Origin: Pseudomonas sp. GM18
GTDB lineage: Bacteria; Pseudomonadota; Gammaproteobacteria; Pseudomonadales; Pseudomonadaceae
NCBI RefSeq assembly: GCF_000282195.1
Contig: NZ_AKJT01000025.1
Coordinates: 149,327-213,326 of the forward strand
Reading direction: 5' to 3'
Length of the DNA: 64,000 nt
The translations under genes were made by a program, and so were the position numbers. Below the pieces are notes generated by a model. It did no database searches, was not told the DNA's origin, and saw only the letters and a list, made by a program, of their open reading frames with translations. Shown here piece by piece: positions 50,533-59,308 of this stretch; the stretch's first letter is position 1; each line of letters opens with the position of its first letter.

Positions 50533-51018
50533 ATGCAACTCATCACGTTGAAAATCGACAAACCGGAAGCGACGAATTTCATTTTTGGTCAGACGCACTT
50601 CATCAAATCCGTTGAAGACCTCCACGAAGCGTTGATAAACGCCGTGCCAGGTATCCAGTTTGGCGTGGCTTTTTGTGAAGCCTCCGGCAAATGCCTGGTG
50701 CGATGGTCTGGCACCAATGCCGCCATGATCGAGCTTGCGCAGAAAAACGCGCAAGCCATTGCCGCGGGCCATAGCTTCATCATTTTCCTCGGCGACGGTT
50801 TCTATCCTCTAAACGTGTTGAACGCCGTCAAAATGGTGCCAGAGGTGTGCCGTATTTTTTGTGCAACAGCCAATCCAACCGAAGTAATTCTTGCCGAGAC
50901 GGAACAGGGACGGGCGATCCTGGGTGTCGTGGATGGCTTCTGTGCCAATGGCATTGAAGGCGACGAAGACATCCTGTGGCGCAAGAATCTGTTGCGGCAG
51001 ATTGGCTACAAGCTATGA
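50533..51018 (+). CDS. Adenosine-specific kinase family protein (DUF355)
   Basis: 161 residues preceded by an ideal GACAGGAGGCG. The family pattern is clear: NFIFGQTHFIKSVEDLHEALINAVPGIQFGVAFCEASGKCLVRWSGT, AAGHSFIIFLGDGFYPLNVLNAVKMVPEVCRIFCATANPTEVILAETEQGRAILGVVDG. The fold is known from archaeal structures described as adenosine-binding, and the kinase activity is poorly characterised. It is rare in Pseudomonas compared with archaea, to my knowledge. Its closeness to the SLATT gene suggests that it may make or bind a nucleotide ligand, but this is inference. Confidence 0.88.
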   Translation: MQLITLKIDKPEATNFIFGQTHFIKSVEDLHEALINAVPGIQFGVAFCEASGKCLVRWSGTNAAMIELAQKNAQAIAAGHSFIIFLGDGFYPLNVLNAVKMVPEVCRIFCATANPTEVILAETEQGRAILGVVDGFCANGIEGDEDILWRKNLLRQIGYKL

Positions 51019-51067
51019 AACACGTTTCGCTGCTGAGCTAACGATGGGCTGCCCGCCGTCGACAGCC

Positions 51068-51889
51068 TCACCTGCCGGAATTCTGCACGAGTTGCTCAAC
51101 GAAGAACTCCACGTGCCCTCTCGGATGAGTCGGCAATGGCCAGCTGTCGACGTTGTGAGCAAGTGCCTGGAAAGCTTGAGCGCACCTGGAGCGAGGGAAG
51201 GCTTCCAACACTGCACGCCCCTTCTGCACGGCTTTGTGCGCACTGTCGTCGTTCGGCACCGCGCCGACGTATTGCAGCGAGACATCCAGGAACATATCGG
51301 TAATTTTTTCCAGCTTGGCAAACAGATTGCGGCCTTCCGCCGGACTGCCCGTCATGTTGGCCAGCACGCGAAAACGCTGCAAGCCGTAGTTCAGGTTGAG
51401 CAATTTGATCAGCCCGTAGGCGCCGCTGATCGAGGTGGGTTCATCGCACACCACCACCATCACTTCCTGAGACGCGCGGATGAAATTGATCACTGAGCCA
51501 CCGATACCGGCGGCCGTATCGATGATGAGCACATCCAGTTTGTCGCCGATATCGCTAAAGGCCTGGATCAGCGCACGGTATTGCGCAGGCTCCAGATGAG
51601 TCATGTTCTGCAAACCAGAAGAGGCCGGGGCGACACGAATGCCTCCTGGCCCTGGCATGAGTGCTTCGGACAGCTCGCAACGCCCTTCGAGAACATCGGC
51701 CAGTGTGTAGCGCGGGGTCAGCCCCAGCAGAATATCGATATTCGCCAGGCCAAGATCGGCATCCAGCAATACGACGCGCCGCCCCATTTTCGCCAACGCC
51801 AACGAGAGGTTAACCGCTACCGTGGTCTTGCCCACGCCACCCTTGCCGCCGGTTACAGCGATAACTTGCACGCAATGCACATCATCCAT
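51068..51889 (-). CDS. MinD/ParA-like ATPase (orphan FleN/FlhG paralogue)
   Basis: 273 residues from the ATG at 51889, preceded by AAGGAAAAAC; the ORF runs further upstream without sense. The deviant Walker A is VTGGKGGVGKTTV (Lys-Gly-Gly start, as in MinD). Also visible are VLLDADLGLANIDILLGL, LIIDTAAGIGGSVINFI and VVVCDEPTSISGAYGLIKLL. Sequence style is closest to FleN/FlhG, which restricts flagellar number, but no flagellar genes, FlhF or MinE are adjacent. No C-terminal amphipathic membrane helix as in MinD is obvious. It may be an accessory paralogue of unknown localisation role. Confidence 0.88.
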   Translation of the reverse strand: MDDVHCVQVIAVTGGKGGVGKTTVAVNLSLALAKMGRRVVLLDADLGLANIDILLGLTPRYTLADVLEGRCELSEALMPGPGGIRVAPASSGLQNMTHLEPAQYRALIQAFSDIGDKLDVLIIDTAAGIGGSVINFIRASQEVMVVVCDEPTSISGAYGLIKLLNLNYGLQRFRVLANMTGSPAEGRNLFAKLEKITDMFLDVSLQYVGAVPNDDSAHKAVQKGRAVLEAFPRSRCAQAFQALAHNVDSWPLPTHPRGHVEFFVEQLVQNSGR

Positions 51890-52061
51890 TTTGTTTTTCC
51901 TTTCCCTGCGCATCGTGTGCCAGTACGTAATGGCACCCCCCAGATGCCGCAAGAATAGCTGAAAAGCGCGCAATAGCTGCTTTATCTCCCGACGAGAGGC
52001 ATTTCGCCACAGGCCATTTAAGCGTTTCAAACGAAAACGTCGGCAGAAACCACCGAAACGT

Positions 52062-52361
52062 CTAAATCCACACATCATTCATTGCGGTTCTTTTCCCGGC
52101 TTGATCACCGGTATTCAGCACACCTCGCGGCTCGATCAGCAATAGCTTCACCTCGCGTTCAGCGTAAGGCTTGTGTTCGACGCCCTTGGGGACGACGTAC
52201 ATTTCGCCCTGCCCAACCACGACGGCCCCCTCTCGAAGATCGATGCGAAGCTCGCCTTCAAGGACGATGAAGGCTTCATCGGTATCGGCATGGGAATGCC
52301 AGACAAAGTCGCCGCCAAATTTGTCTGTTCCCCTCGTGAACCAGTTTTGAGACCCGCAGTC
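52062..52361 (-). pseudogene. Cupin-domain protein lacking its N-terminus
   Basis: On the minus strand a frame ending TAG at 52062-52064 codes a convincing cupin half: FVWHSHADTDEAFIVLEGEL (metal His pair and Glu), VVGQGEMYVVPKGVEHKPYA (third His), and the family C-terminus NDVWI. Upstream the frame reads only about 15 unrelated residues to a TAA at 52362-52364, and no ATG precedes the cupin core. Family members normally have about 35-40 more residues before this core. A short separate ORF (MSNNRTSASLGELLLRHG) lies before the stop. The gene therefore seems 5'-truncated by insertion or deletion. Confidence 0.7.
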
Positions 52362-52464
52362 TTAGCCGTGCCGTAAAAGAAGCTCGCCCAACGAAGCGCT
52401 CGTGCGGTTATTGCTCATCTTTATCCCACCCTTATCGTCGTCAACTCATCAGAGCTGTCCGTTC

Positions 52465-53325
52465 ATGCGCCCAACCGTCCGCTGCTGCCGCTTTATTTCG
52501 CTGTGCCTGATGCCTTTGTTTCCGCTGTTCGCCAGCCCCGCCCATGCCAGCGGGGAACGGCAACTGGTGGAAGACATCAACGATTACCGCGCCGATCCCG
52601 ACCGCTGCGCGGGGCGGACGGTCAAGCCGTTGCGGCCGTTGTCGCTGAAATCGGACTTGTCCTTGCCGATCAGCTATGGCGGTGGTTTGCGGGATGGTTT
52701 GAAGGCTAACGGCTATCAGGCCGTGACGGTGCGGACCATCCGCCTGGTCGGCGCGCAAGATGCCGATGAGGCGTTTGACATGCTTCAGAGCGACTACTGT
52801 GGGGCGCTGCTCGATACCCAATACGCCGACATCGGCATTACTCGCGCCCGCAGCGAATGGCGGGTGGTGCTGGCGCAACCGGTGCTCGATGGGCGTATCG
52901 GCGATTCACGCGCCGCAGGCAAGACGTTGCTGGCGCAGGTCAACGAGGCACGGGCCAGGCCACGTATGTGTGGGCGCCAACGCTTTGCCGCCGCGCGGCC
53001 ATTAACCTGGAATGCCGCCCTGGGCGCCGCCGCCCAAGGCCACAGCAAGGCAATGGCCTATGGCAACTACTTCGCCCACCAGGACCCCGACGGAGACATG
53101 CCGGCGGATCGCGCCAGAGCCGCCGGTTACCGCGGCCGGCAGATCGGCGAGAACATCGCCGCCGGGCAAGGCTCACCCAGCCAGGCGATGTCCGGCTGGC
53201 TGGCCAGCCCCGGGCATTGCGCCAACCTGATGAACCCGATGTTTACCCAGGTCGGCGCGGCGTATGCCAGCGATTCGCGCAGCAACAAAGGGGTTTATTG
53301 GACGATGCTGTTTGGGGCGCCTTGA
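52465..53325 (+). CDS. CAP-domain (SCP/PR-1-like) exported protein
   Basis: 286 residues from the ATG at 52465. A signal peptide (CCRFISLCLMPLFPLFASPAHA) precedes a first region (about 30-150) rich in Cys and helical, and a CAP domain (about 155-286) with LTWNAALGAAAQGHSKAMAYGNYFAHQDPDGDMPADRARAAGY, GENIAAGQGSPSQAMSGWLASPGHCANLMNP. His and Glu of the CAP cavity are present. The ORF can extend to 52402, but the start at 52465 gives the better signal peptide. Bacterial CAP proteins are envelope proteins of uncertain function. An N-terminal domain before CAP repeats part of the pattern (LVEDINDYRADPDRC), so it may be a degenerate second CAP copy. Confidence 0.88.
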   Translation: MRPTVRCCRFISLCLMPLFPLFASPAHASGERQLVEDINDYRADPDRCAGRTVKPLRPLSLKSDLSLPISYGGGLRDGLKANGYQAVTVRTIRLVGAQDADEAFDMLQSDYCGALLDTQYADIGITRARSEWRVVLAQPVLDGRIGDSRAAGKTLLAQVNEARARPRMCGRQRFAAARPLTWNAALGAAAQGHSKAMAYGNYFAHQDPDGDMPADRARAAGYRGRQIGENIAAGQGSPSQAMSGWLASPGHCANLMNPMFTQVGAAYASDSRSNKGVYWTMLFGAP

Positions 53326-53350
53326 GTGAGGCGTCTTGTGTCGAACAACG

Positions 53351-54217
53351 TCAGATGGCCCTGATGCAGGTCCTGTTCTCAAACCCGAATAATGCCTGGG
53401 GCGCTTCCACCAGTAACGAATGCATCAGCGGCGCTGAACACTCCAGTGCTTGCAGTTGTTCGATCACCGTGCCGAAACCGACGCTGTCTTCATGTTGCGT
53501 ATGGGGCCAATCGCTGCCCCACACCAATCGGCGTCGGCCGAAGCTCTGCTCCAGCAGCGGCAATGCCGCCCTGGCGAATCCGAGATTCTGTTGGGGTGTA
53601 CCGGCCAAACGATAGATGCCGGACACCTTCATCCAGATCTGCCCGCTCAGCCCCAGCTCCAGCAACTCGACAAATCCTGGCTGATCGATGCCGGAACGGG
53701 CGTCCGGTCGACCGAAGTGATCGATGACAAGCTTGATGCCGAACGGCATCAGCTGGCGAATCAGCTGCGGTAAATCCTCCACATGACGATGCAACTCGAC
53801 ATGCCAGCCCAGTTCGGCGAGATGACTGAAAAAGTCAGGCCAGCCTGAGTCGCGAAAGTCGGGCAATGCTTTACCCATCAGGTTCAAACGAACACCAACC
53901 ACGCCTGAGCGAGCCATGTCGTTCAACAGGTCGCGACTGGCCTCTCGCTCCAGCACCACCACCCCTCGCAACTGCGCTGGCGCCTGTTGCAGCGCCGCCA
54001 GCAGGTAACGGTTGTCAGTGCCGAGAAAGCTCGGCTGCACCAACACGCCATGACTCAAGCCGTGGGCTTGCAAGTGCTTTAAATACTCGCCAAGCGTGGC
54101 GTCATATCCTGGGGTATAGCGCCGGACAGAGGCCAGATTCAGCGCACGGCTGAACACATGAGCGTGGGAATCAATGCCGGTGATCGGCGCAGAACAGGTT
54201 TCAGACATGGATTTCAT
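53351..54217 (-). CDS. Amidohydrolase-2 family hydrolase (LigI/PDC-hydrolase-like)
   Basis: 288 residues (a start at 54208 is also possible). TIM-barrel amidohydrolase_2 motifs: GIDSHAHVFSRAL (metal His pair), GVLVQPSFLGTDNRYLLAAL, LVIDHFGRPD, MKVSGIYRL and the final WGSDWPHTQHED. This set fits 2-pyrone-4,6-dicarboxylate hydrolases and related lactonases. It is 19 bp downstream of an MFS transporter in the same direction and is likely co-transcribed, with a GntR regulator upstream; the unit probably imports and opens an organic acid lactone or related compound. No signal peptide is present, so it is cytoplasmic. Confidence 0.9.
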   Translation of the reverse strand: MKSMSETCSAPITGIDSHAHVFSRALNLASVRRYTPGYDATLGEYLKHLQAHGLSHGVLVQPSFLGTDNRYLLAALQQAPAQLRGVVVLEREASRDLLNDMARSGVVGVRLNLMGKALPDFRDSGWPDFFSHLAELGWHVELHRHVEDLPQLIRQLMPFGIKLVIDHFGRPDARSGIDQPGFVELLELGLSGQIWMKVSGIYRLAGTPQQNLGFARAALPLLEQSFGRRRLVWGSDWPHTQHEDSVGFGTVIEQLQALECSAPLMHSLLVEAPQALFGFENRTCIRAI

Positions 54218-54236
54218 CTATCGAAAGTAAAGATCA

Positions 54237-55526
54237 TCAAGCCCGGGCACGTTCGTTGCCATTGACGCTGACAGGCACTGCCGTGCCCGTGGCTTCAAGG
54301 CTGCGACCACGGGTTTCCGGCAGGCAAAGGGCCGCGATCACCGCCACACCGTAGGCGATCCCGGCGTCGATGCCGATCGCCGACCCCAAGGACATGGAGT
54401 CGCTCATGTGGCCAACCAGGAACGGGAACACCGCCGAGAGCACCCGGCCAAAGTTGTAGCAGAACCCCACACCGGCGCCGCGAACGTCCGCCGGGTACAA
54501 CTCGTTGAACAGCGCACCGAGGCTCGCCGGAATGCCGGCCGCGAAGAAGCCCAAAGGGAAACCGAGAAACAGCATCTGCGTATTGGTCAGCGGCAGGAAC
54601 ACATAGCACTGCACGGTGACGACGCAGCACAGCGCGAACAGCACGATGTTTTTGCGACGGCCAATACGGTCGATCAAGAACCCGCTGACCACACAGCCGC
54701 ACCAGAAAGCAAAGATGATCACCGCCAGGTAGCCGCCGGAGTTCAGCACCGACAGGTTGCGTTCGGTTTTGAGGAACGTCGGCAGCCAGGTCATCACGGC
54801 GTGATAACCGCCGTGCGCGCCCAGGCCCAACAGACCGCCGAACAGCGTTACGCGCAGCAGTTCGGGACGAAAGATGCCGGCCAGGGATTTGAAGAAGCTT
54901 TGCGGGATGGCTTTTTCTTTTTGCAGGCGCTGGAAGCTGTCGGGCTCCTGAACATTGCGCCGCACCCAGATGATCAGGAACGACGGCAGCAAGCCAACGA
55001 TAAACATCACCCGCCAGGCCATGTCTTGCGGTACGAAAGAATAGATCAGCGCGAACACGCCGACCGCCAGGCCCCAACCCACGGCCCAGGCGCTTTGCAC
55101 AGTGCCCATTACCTTGCCACGGTATTTCGGGTTGATGGTTTCGGCCATCAGCACCGCGCCGGCCGCCCACTCACCACCAATGCCAAAACCTTGCATCGCC
55201 TTGACGATCAGCAACTGATGGAAACCGGTGACAAACGCAGACAAAAAGGTGAAGAACGAGAACCACAAGATCATCCACTGCAGCGTGCGCACCCGGCCAT
55301 AGCGGTCGGACAACGTCCCCCCTACCCAGCCACCGATGGCCGAGGTAACCAGCGTGACGCCACTGATCAGTCCCGCATCGCCCTTGGTCAAGGCGAACGC
55401 GGCGATCAACGCCGGAATCGCCAGGCCGAACATTTGTACTTCCAGTGCGTCGAGCGACCATCCGCCGAAGCAGGCCCAAAACGTTTTGCGCTCTCGAGGA
55501 GTGACTTGGCGATACCAGCTGAACAT
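54237..55526 (-). CDS. MFS transporter (SHS/aromatic-acid symporter type)
   Basis: 429 residues from the ATG at 55526, preceded by AAGGATAAG; the ORF extends 25 codons upstream without need. Twelve helices are expected. The loop 2-3 motif is GGTLSDRYGRVRTL, loop 8-9 has GFLIDRIGRRKN, and MQGFGIGGEWAAGAVLMAETI is the helix-4/5 motif of the organic-acid (sialate/lactate/benzoate) symporters. The first helices start WYRQVTPRERKTFWACFGGWSLDALEVQMFGLAIPAL, which is typical for the family including JEN-like and NanT-like carriers. With the adjacent amidohydrolase it probably imports a carboxylate. Confidence 0.92.
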   Translation of the reverse strand: MFSWYRQVTPRERKTFWACFGGWSLDALEVQMFGLAIPALIAAFALTKGDAGLISGVTLVTSAIGGWVGGTLSDRYGRVRTLQWMILWFSFFTFLSAFVTGFHQLLIVKAMQGFGIGGEWAAGAVLMAETINPKYRGKVMGTVQSAWAVGWGLAVGVFALIYSFVPQDMAWRVMFIVGLLPSFLIIWVRRNVQEPDSFQRLQKEKAIPQSFFKSLAGIFRPELLRVTLFGGLLGLGAHGGYHAVMTWLPTFLKTERNLSVLNSGGYLAVIIFAFWCGCVVSGFLIDRIGRRKNIVLFALCCVVTVQCYVFLPLTNTQMLFLGFPLGFFAAGIPASLGALFNELYPADVRGAGVGFCYNFGRVLSAVFPFLVGHMSDSMSLGSAIGIDAGIAYGVAVIAALCLPETRGRSLEATGTAVPVSVNGNERARA

Positions 55527-55653
55527 GATTCTTATCCTTATAAGTGGAACATGAGGCAGCCGAGAGCGAACCGCACCGCTACAGGGCCAGTTTGAAAACA
55601 CATCGAGTTGAAATCAGAGGCGAGCATCTCGCCCCTTTTTCAGCTGTGGGGCG

Positions 55654-56385
55654 TCAGCGAATGTCCACGCTGTAACGGAAGTGCTCGGCGTGCCCTCGCG
55701 AGCGCCGCCACTCCAATGGCTGACCGGCGTAGTCGCGTGCCAGACGCTCGATCACCACCACCGGGCTATTGACCGGCACTTGCAGCAAGCGCGCCTGCAC
55801 GTCATTCACCGATTCGGCGGTCAGGGTTTCTTCGGCATTAGCGACGACCTGACCGCACACCTCTTCGTAGATCGGATACAGCAATGGCCCCTTGCTGCTC
55901 AGGTCGATGTCCAGCAACGCCTGGAAACGACTGCGCGGCAGCCAGATTTCTTCGGCCAGCACCGGCTTAACGTCGAGCAGACGCAGACGGACAATGCGAA
56001 TCACCGGGGCATCGAGCGGCAGCCCCAATGCCTCGGCCACCGCCGACGGCGCGGTTACCGGCTCAATGGACAGAATGCGACTCTCCGGCACCTGACGTTC
56101 GCCGGCAGCGGTTTGAAAACGGAAGAACCGGAACAGTGACGACTGAAACTGAGGCCGACGAATGAAAGTGCCGCGCCCTTGTTGACGCTCAAGAATGCCC
56201 TCGCTGACCAACGCGTCGACCGCTTTGCGCACGGTGCCGGTGGACAGTTGGTATTCCGCCGAAAGCGCGGCTTCGGTAGGAATCGCCTCCCCCGGACGCC
56301 AGCGATTATTGGCGATCTGCTCAGCCAAGTGGTCACGCAGGCGTTGGTAAAGCGGTAGGCGAACATCACTGGAAAGAGAATTCAT
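55654..56385 (-). CDS. GntR-family regulator, HutC subfamily (UTRA domain)
   Basis: 243 residues. The GntR winged helix covers about 1-72 (PLYQRLRDHLAEQIANNRWRPGEAIPTEAALSAEYQLSTGTVRKAVDALVSEGILERQQGRGTFI). UTRA follows, with FRFFRFQTAAGERQVPESRILS, VIRIVRLRLLDVKPVLAEEIWLPRSRF and VVVIERLARDYAGQPLEWRRSRGHAEHFRYSVDI. UTRA regulators repress until a small ligand binds. It lies upstream of, and on the same strand as, the MFS and amidohydrolase genes, 127 bp away, so it probably controls them and itself. The region before its start has the direct repeat ATCTA-N3-ATCTA (56405-56417), a weak operator candidate. Confidence 0.92.
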   Translation of the reverse strand: MNSLSSDVRLPLYQRLRDHLAEQIANNRWRPGEAIPTEAALSAEYQLSTGTVRKAVDALVSEGILERQQGRGTFIRRPQFQSSLFRFFRFQTAAGERQVPESRILSIEPVTAPSAVAEALGLPLDAPVIRIVRLRLLDVKPVLAEEIWLPRSRFQALLDIDLSSKGPLLYPIYEEVCGQVVANAEETLTAESVNDVQARLLQVPVNSPVVVIERLARDYAGQPLEWRRSRGHAEHFRYSVDIR

Positions 56386-56555
56386 CGACTTTATTCACCT
56401 TGTTATCTAGTCATCTATATGAATCTTGTGGCGAGTATTTCCCCAGACAAGTTGGCTGTCAAGGTGCGGTATGACACTTGGCTGACGAATGGTGGGAGGC
56501 GCTGGGCATTTGCGCCAATCTGATGAACCCGAGGGAGAACGTGACAGACCTTGGG

Positions 56556-57014
56556 TCAGCCCTGTTTCAAGTCGAGACAGTAGGTGTAGTAACCCGTATC
56601 GCGCACATAGCCCAATGACTCATACAACCGTTGCGCGAGGTGATTGTCCGTGGCCGTTTCCAGCACCATGCCCTTGGCGCCGGTCAACAGCGCAAAGGCT
56701 CGGGCGGTGTTCATCAGCAACGTCCCTACCCCTCTGCTTCGGGCGGCAGGCGTGGTGAAGAGGTCGCTGAGCAGCCAGGTACGGTGGGCGTCGATGGAGG
56801 AGAACGTCGGGTACAACTGGACAAAGCCGAGCGCTTCGCCCGTGGAGTCCTCGGCGAAGAAAATCGCCGATTCGTCCCTGGCGATGCGCTCGGCGATGAA
56901 ATCGCGGGACTGCATCAGGTTCGAGGGCTGGCCGTAAAAGCCTCGATAGGCGTCGAAGAGGCTGGCGACTTTGTCGATGTGGGTTGCATCAACGCGCAGG
57001 ACCTGGACGGCCAT
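56556..57014 (-). CDS. GNAT-family N-acetyltransferase
   Basis: 152 residues. Acetyl-CoA loop TWLLSDLFTTPAARSRGVGTLLMNTARAFA (R-x-x-G-x-G), beta strand LGFVQLYPTFSS, and C-terminal LAQRLYESLGYVRDTGYYTYCLDL. The substrate is unknown; this style often acetylates amines or peptides. It is followed 24 bp upstream (genomic side) by the peroxiredoxin gene on the same strand, with which it could share a transcript. The stretch between the GntR start and this stop (56386-56555) holds only promoter sequence. Confidence 0.9.
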   Translation of the reverse strand: MAVQVLRVDATHIDKVASLFDAYRGFYGQPSNLMQSRDFIAERIARDESAIFFAEDSTGEALGFVQLYPTFSSIDAHRTWLLSDLFTTPAARSRGVGTLLMNTARAFALLTGAKGMVLETATDNHLAQRLYESLGYVRDTGYYTYCLDLKQG

Positions 57015-57038
57015 GTGGGTGGTCTCCGAACAGATGGG

Positions 57039-57692
57039 TTACTTCGGTTGCGCCACGGTGCGCAAATAAGGTTTCAGCGTCTTGAAGCCATCCGGGTATT
57101 TCTTCCTGGCGTCCTCATCGGAGACCGAAGTGGGAATGATGACGTCCTCGCCCGGGCGCCAGTTCACCGGCGTGGCGACGGTGTGCTTGGCGTTCAGTTG
57201 CAGAGAATCGAGCAGACGCAGCACCTCATCGAAGTTGCGCCCGGCACTCATCGGGTAGATCAGCATCGCCTTGACCTTTTTGTCCGGGCCGATGAGGAAC
57301 ACTGAACGCACCGTGGCATTGTCCACAGCAGTCCGTGCGCCGCCACTGGCATTCGGATGAATCATGTCGTAGAGCTTCGCCACCACCAGGTTCTCGTCGC
57401 CAATCATGGGGTAGTTGACCGCATGCCCCTGGGTTTCTTCGATGTCTTTGGCCCAGGTCTGATGATTGCTCACAGGGTCGACGCTGAGCCCGACGATTTT
57501 AGTGTTGCGTTTATCAAACTCCGGCTTGAGCCCCGCCATATAGCCAAGCTCAGTGGTGCACACCGGGGTGAAGTCCTTGGGATGCGAGAACAGAATCGCC
57601 CACTTGTCACCGATCCACTCATGGAAATGCAGCGGGCCTTCGGTGCTTTCGGCGGTAAAGTCCGGTGCTTCGTCGCCAATACGGATTGCCAT
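57039..57692 (-). CDS. 1-Cys peroxiredoxin (Prx6 type)
   Basis: 217 residues from the ATG at 57692, which has AAGGAGAACG upstream. The peroxidatic site is PKDFTPVCTTEL with C45, and there is no other cysteine in the whole chain, so it is a true 1-Cys enzyme needing an outside reductant. The Prx6 C-terminal domain is present (LIYPMSAGRNFDEVLRLLDSLQLNAKHTVATPVNWRPGEDVIIP). The cytoplasmic enzyme reduces H2O2 and alkyl hydroperoxides. The ORF extends to 57758, but that part is not coding. Co-direction with a GNAT gene may reflect an oxidative stress unit. Confidence 0.95.
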   Translation of the reverse strand: MAIRIGDEAPDFTAESTEGPLHFHEWIGDKWAILFSHPKDFTPVCTTELGYMAGLKPEFDKRNTKIVGLSVDPVSNHQTWAKDIEETQGHAVNYPMIGDENLVVAKLYDMIHPNASGGARTAVDNATVRSVFLIGPDKKVKAMLIYPMSAGRNFDEVLRLLDSLQLNAKHTVATPVNWRPGEDVIIPTSVSDEDARKKYPDGFKTLKPYLRTVAQPK

Positions 57693-57859
57693 GTTCGTTC
57701 TCCTTACTGTTGAGTCGTAGGGAAGTCGCCGGAACGCTGGCTGCTGTTCCGGCGGCATTCAGTGTCTGTGTTGAACCGTTAACGCGGATCAGTATAGGAG
57801 ACGCTTGAGGACCCGGTAGTTAGCCGAGCCTGCTCTGCCCTCCTTTGATGACCCGGCAT

Positions 57860-59272
57860 TCACGCCTGCGAACTGCGCTCGACCGACACCGCAAGTGCAG
57901 ATGTCCGGGCCAGCCAGTAATAGAGCATGCCCGGCACTACCAGCCCGACGATCCAGGAAATATCGACACCGCCGAGCTGCGCGACCATTGGTCCGGAGTA
58001 GAAGTGAGTGTCGACAAAAGGCAGCTGGACCAACACACCGAGCACATACACGCTGATCCCCAACACATTCCAGCGGCCATACCGCCCCGCCGGGTCGGAC
58101 AACGCGGGAATGTCATAACGCTCCTTGTTGATGAAGTAATAATCCACCAGATTGATCGCGCTCCACGGCGTGAAGAACGTCAGCAGAAAGAGGATGAAGT
58201 ACTTGAACGTGCTCAGGAACGAGTACTGCCCCAGCAGCGCGAGCGTGGTGGACGCCCCGACAATCGTCAGCACAAACAGCATGCGTTTGCCGGCGGATAT
58301 TTCGAAGCCACGACGAAAGCCACTGATAATGGTGGCCACGCACATGAAGCTGCCATAAGCGTTGAGGGTCGACACCGTGACCTTGCCGAACACCATGCTC
58401 AAGTACAGCAGGGAGGCCATCACGCCGGTACTGCCCAACCCGACGATGGTGGCGACTTCATGCCCGCGAAAATTCGCGCCCGCCAACGCAGCGGCAAACA
58501 CTCCCAACACCATGGAAGCCTGAGCGCCCAACACCGTCCCCAGGCCTACGGCGGTGAACGTCTTCCAGGACGAGGTCTTGCTCGGCAGGTAGCGCGAATA
58601 GTCGGCCACATAAGGGCCGAACGCGATCTGCCAGGATGCGGAAAGAGACACCGCCAGCAGGAAAGTACTCCAGCCGAAATGGCGGTTTTCCAGCAACAGG
58701 CCGATGTCGTTGAGCGTCATCAGCCGGGTAAACAGATAGACGAAGGCGATGATGCCCAGCACGCTGGCCACCCTGCCCACCAGGTGGATGACCCGATAAC
58801 CGAAGATCGTCAGAAACGCGATGCAGGAGGCGAAAATCAGAATGCCGGCGCTGTCGCTGACATGGACCAACTGGGCAATGGCCTGCCCCGACAATACCGC
58901 ACCGGTGGCGCTGAAGCCGAGGTACATCAGGCACACCAGCACAATCGGAATCGCCGCCCCATAGACACCGAACTGCACGCGACTGGAGATCATCTGCGGC
59001 AGCCCAAGCTTCGGTCCTTGTGCAGCGTGCAGCGCCACCACCGCCCCGCCGAGCACCTGGCCGACCAGCAAACCGATGAGTGACCAGAACACGTCACCGC
59101 CCAGCACCACGGCCAGCGCGCCGGTCACAATCGCTGTGATCTGCAGATTGGCGCCGAGCCACAGGGTGAACTGGCTATAGAGGCTGCCATGGCGCTCGGC
59201 CTCGGGAATGTAGTCGATCGAACGTGTCTCGATCAGGGGACTTCGCTGCTGGGTATCGCTGATCTTGGTCAT
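57860..59272 (-). CDS. NCS1-family purine/cytosine-type permease
   Basis: 470 residues with about twelve helices. NCS1 traits: ERHGSLYSQFTLWLGANLQITAIVTGALAVVLGGDVFWSLIGLLVGQVLGG in the first helices, AAQGPKLGLPQMISSRVQFGVYGA, and SASWQIAFGPYVADYSRYLP in the middle. The N-terminal segment is polar (SPLIETRSIDYIPEAERHG). Such proteins import cytosine, allantoin, hydantoins or pyridine vitamins by cation symport. It is 36 bp downstream of a lipoprotein amidohydrolase in the same direction, suggesting that the exported hydrolase and this permease handle one compound. A LuxR regulator heads the cluster. Confidence 0.92.
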   Translation of the reverse strand: MTKISDTQQRSPLIETRSIDYIPEAERHGSLYSQFTLWLGANLQITAIVTGALAVVLGGDVFWSLIGLLVGQVLGGAVVALHAAQGPKLGLPQMISSRVQFGVYGAAIPIVLVCLMYLGFSATGAVLSGQAIAQLVHVSDSAGILIFASCIAFLTIFGYRVIHLVGRVASVLGIIAFVYLFTRLMTLNDIGLLLENRHFGWSTFLLAVSLSASWQIAFGPYVADYSRYLPSKTSSWKTFTAVGLGTVLGAQASMVLGVFAAALAGANFRGHEVATIVGLGSTGVMASLLYLSMVFGKVTVSTLNAYGSFMCVATIISGFRRGFEISAGKRMLFVLTIVGASTTLALLGQYSFLSTFKYFILFLLTFFTPWSAINLVDYYFINKERYDIPALSDPAGRYGRWNVLGISVYVLGVLVQLPFVDTHFYSGPMVAQLGGVDISWIVGLVVPGMLYYWLARTSALAVSVERSSQA

Positions 59273-59308
59273 TTTTGTGTTCTCTTCTAATGGAGTAGAC
59301 GCGTGCTT

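Noticed and set aside
51068..51889. ParA partitioning protein or plasmid origin
   Set aside because: No parB, iterons or replication gene nearby, and the Walker A region is MinD/FleN-like.
54408..59083. Long plus-strand frames opposite the MFS gene (54408-55595) and NCS1 gene (57845-59083)
   Set aside because: Antisense shadows with charged low-complexity composition and no ribosome sites.
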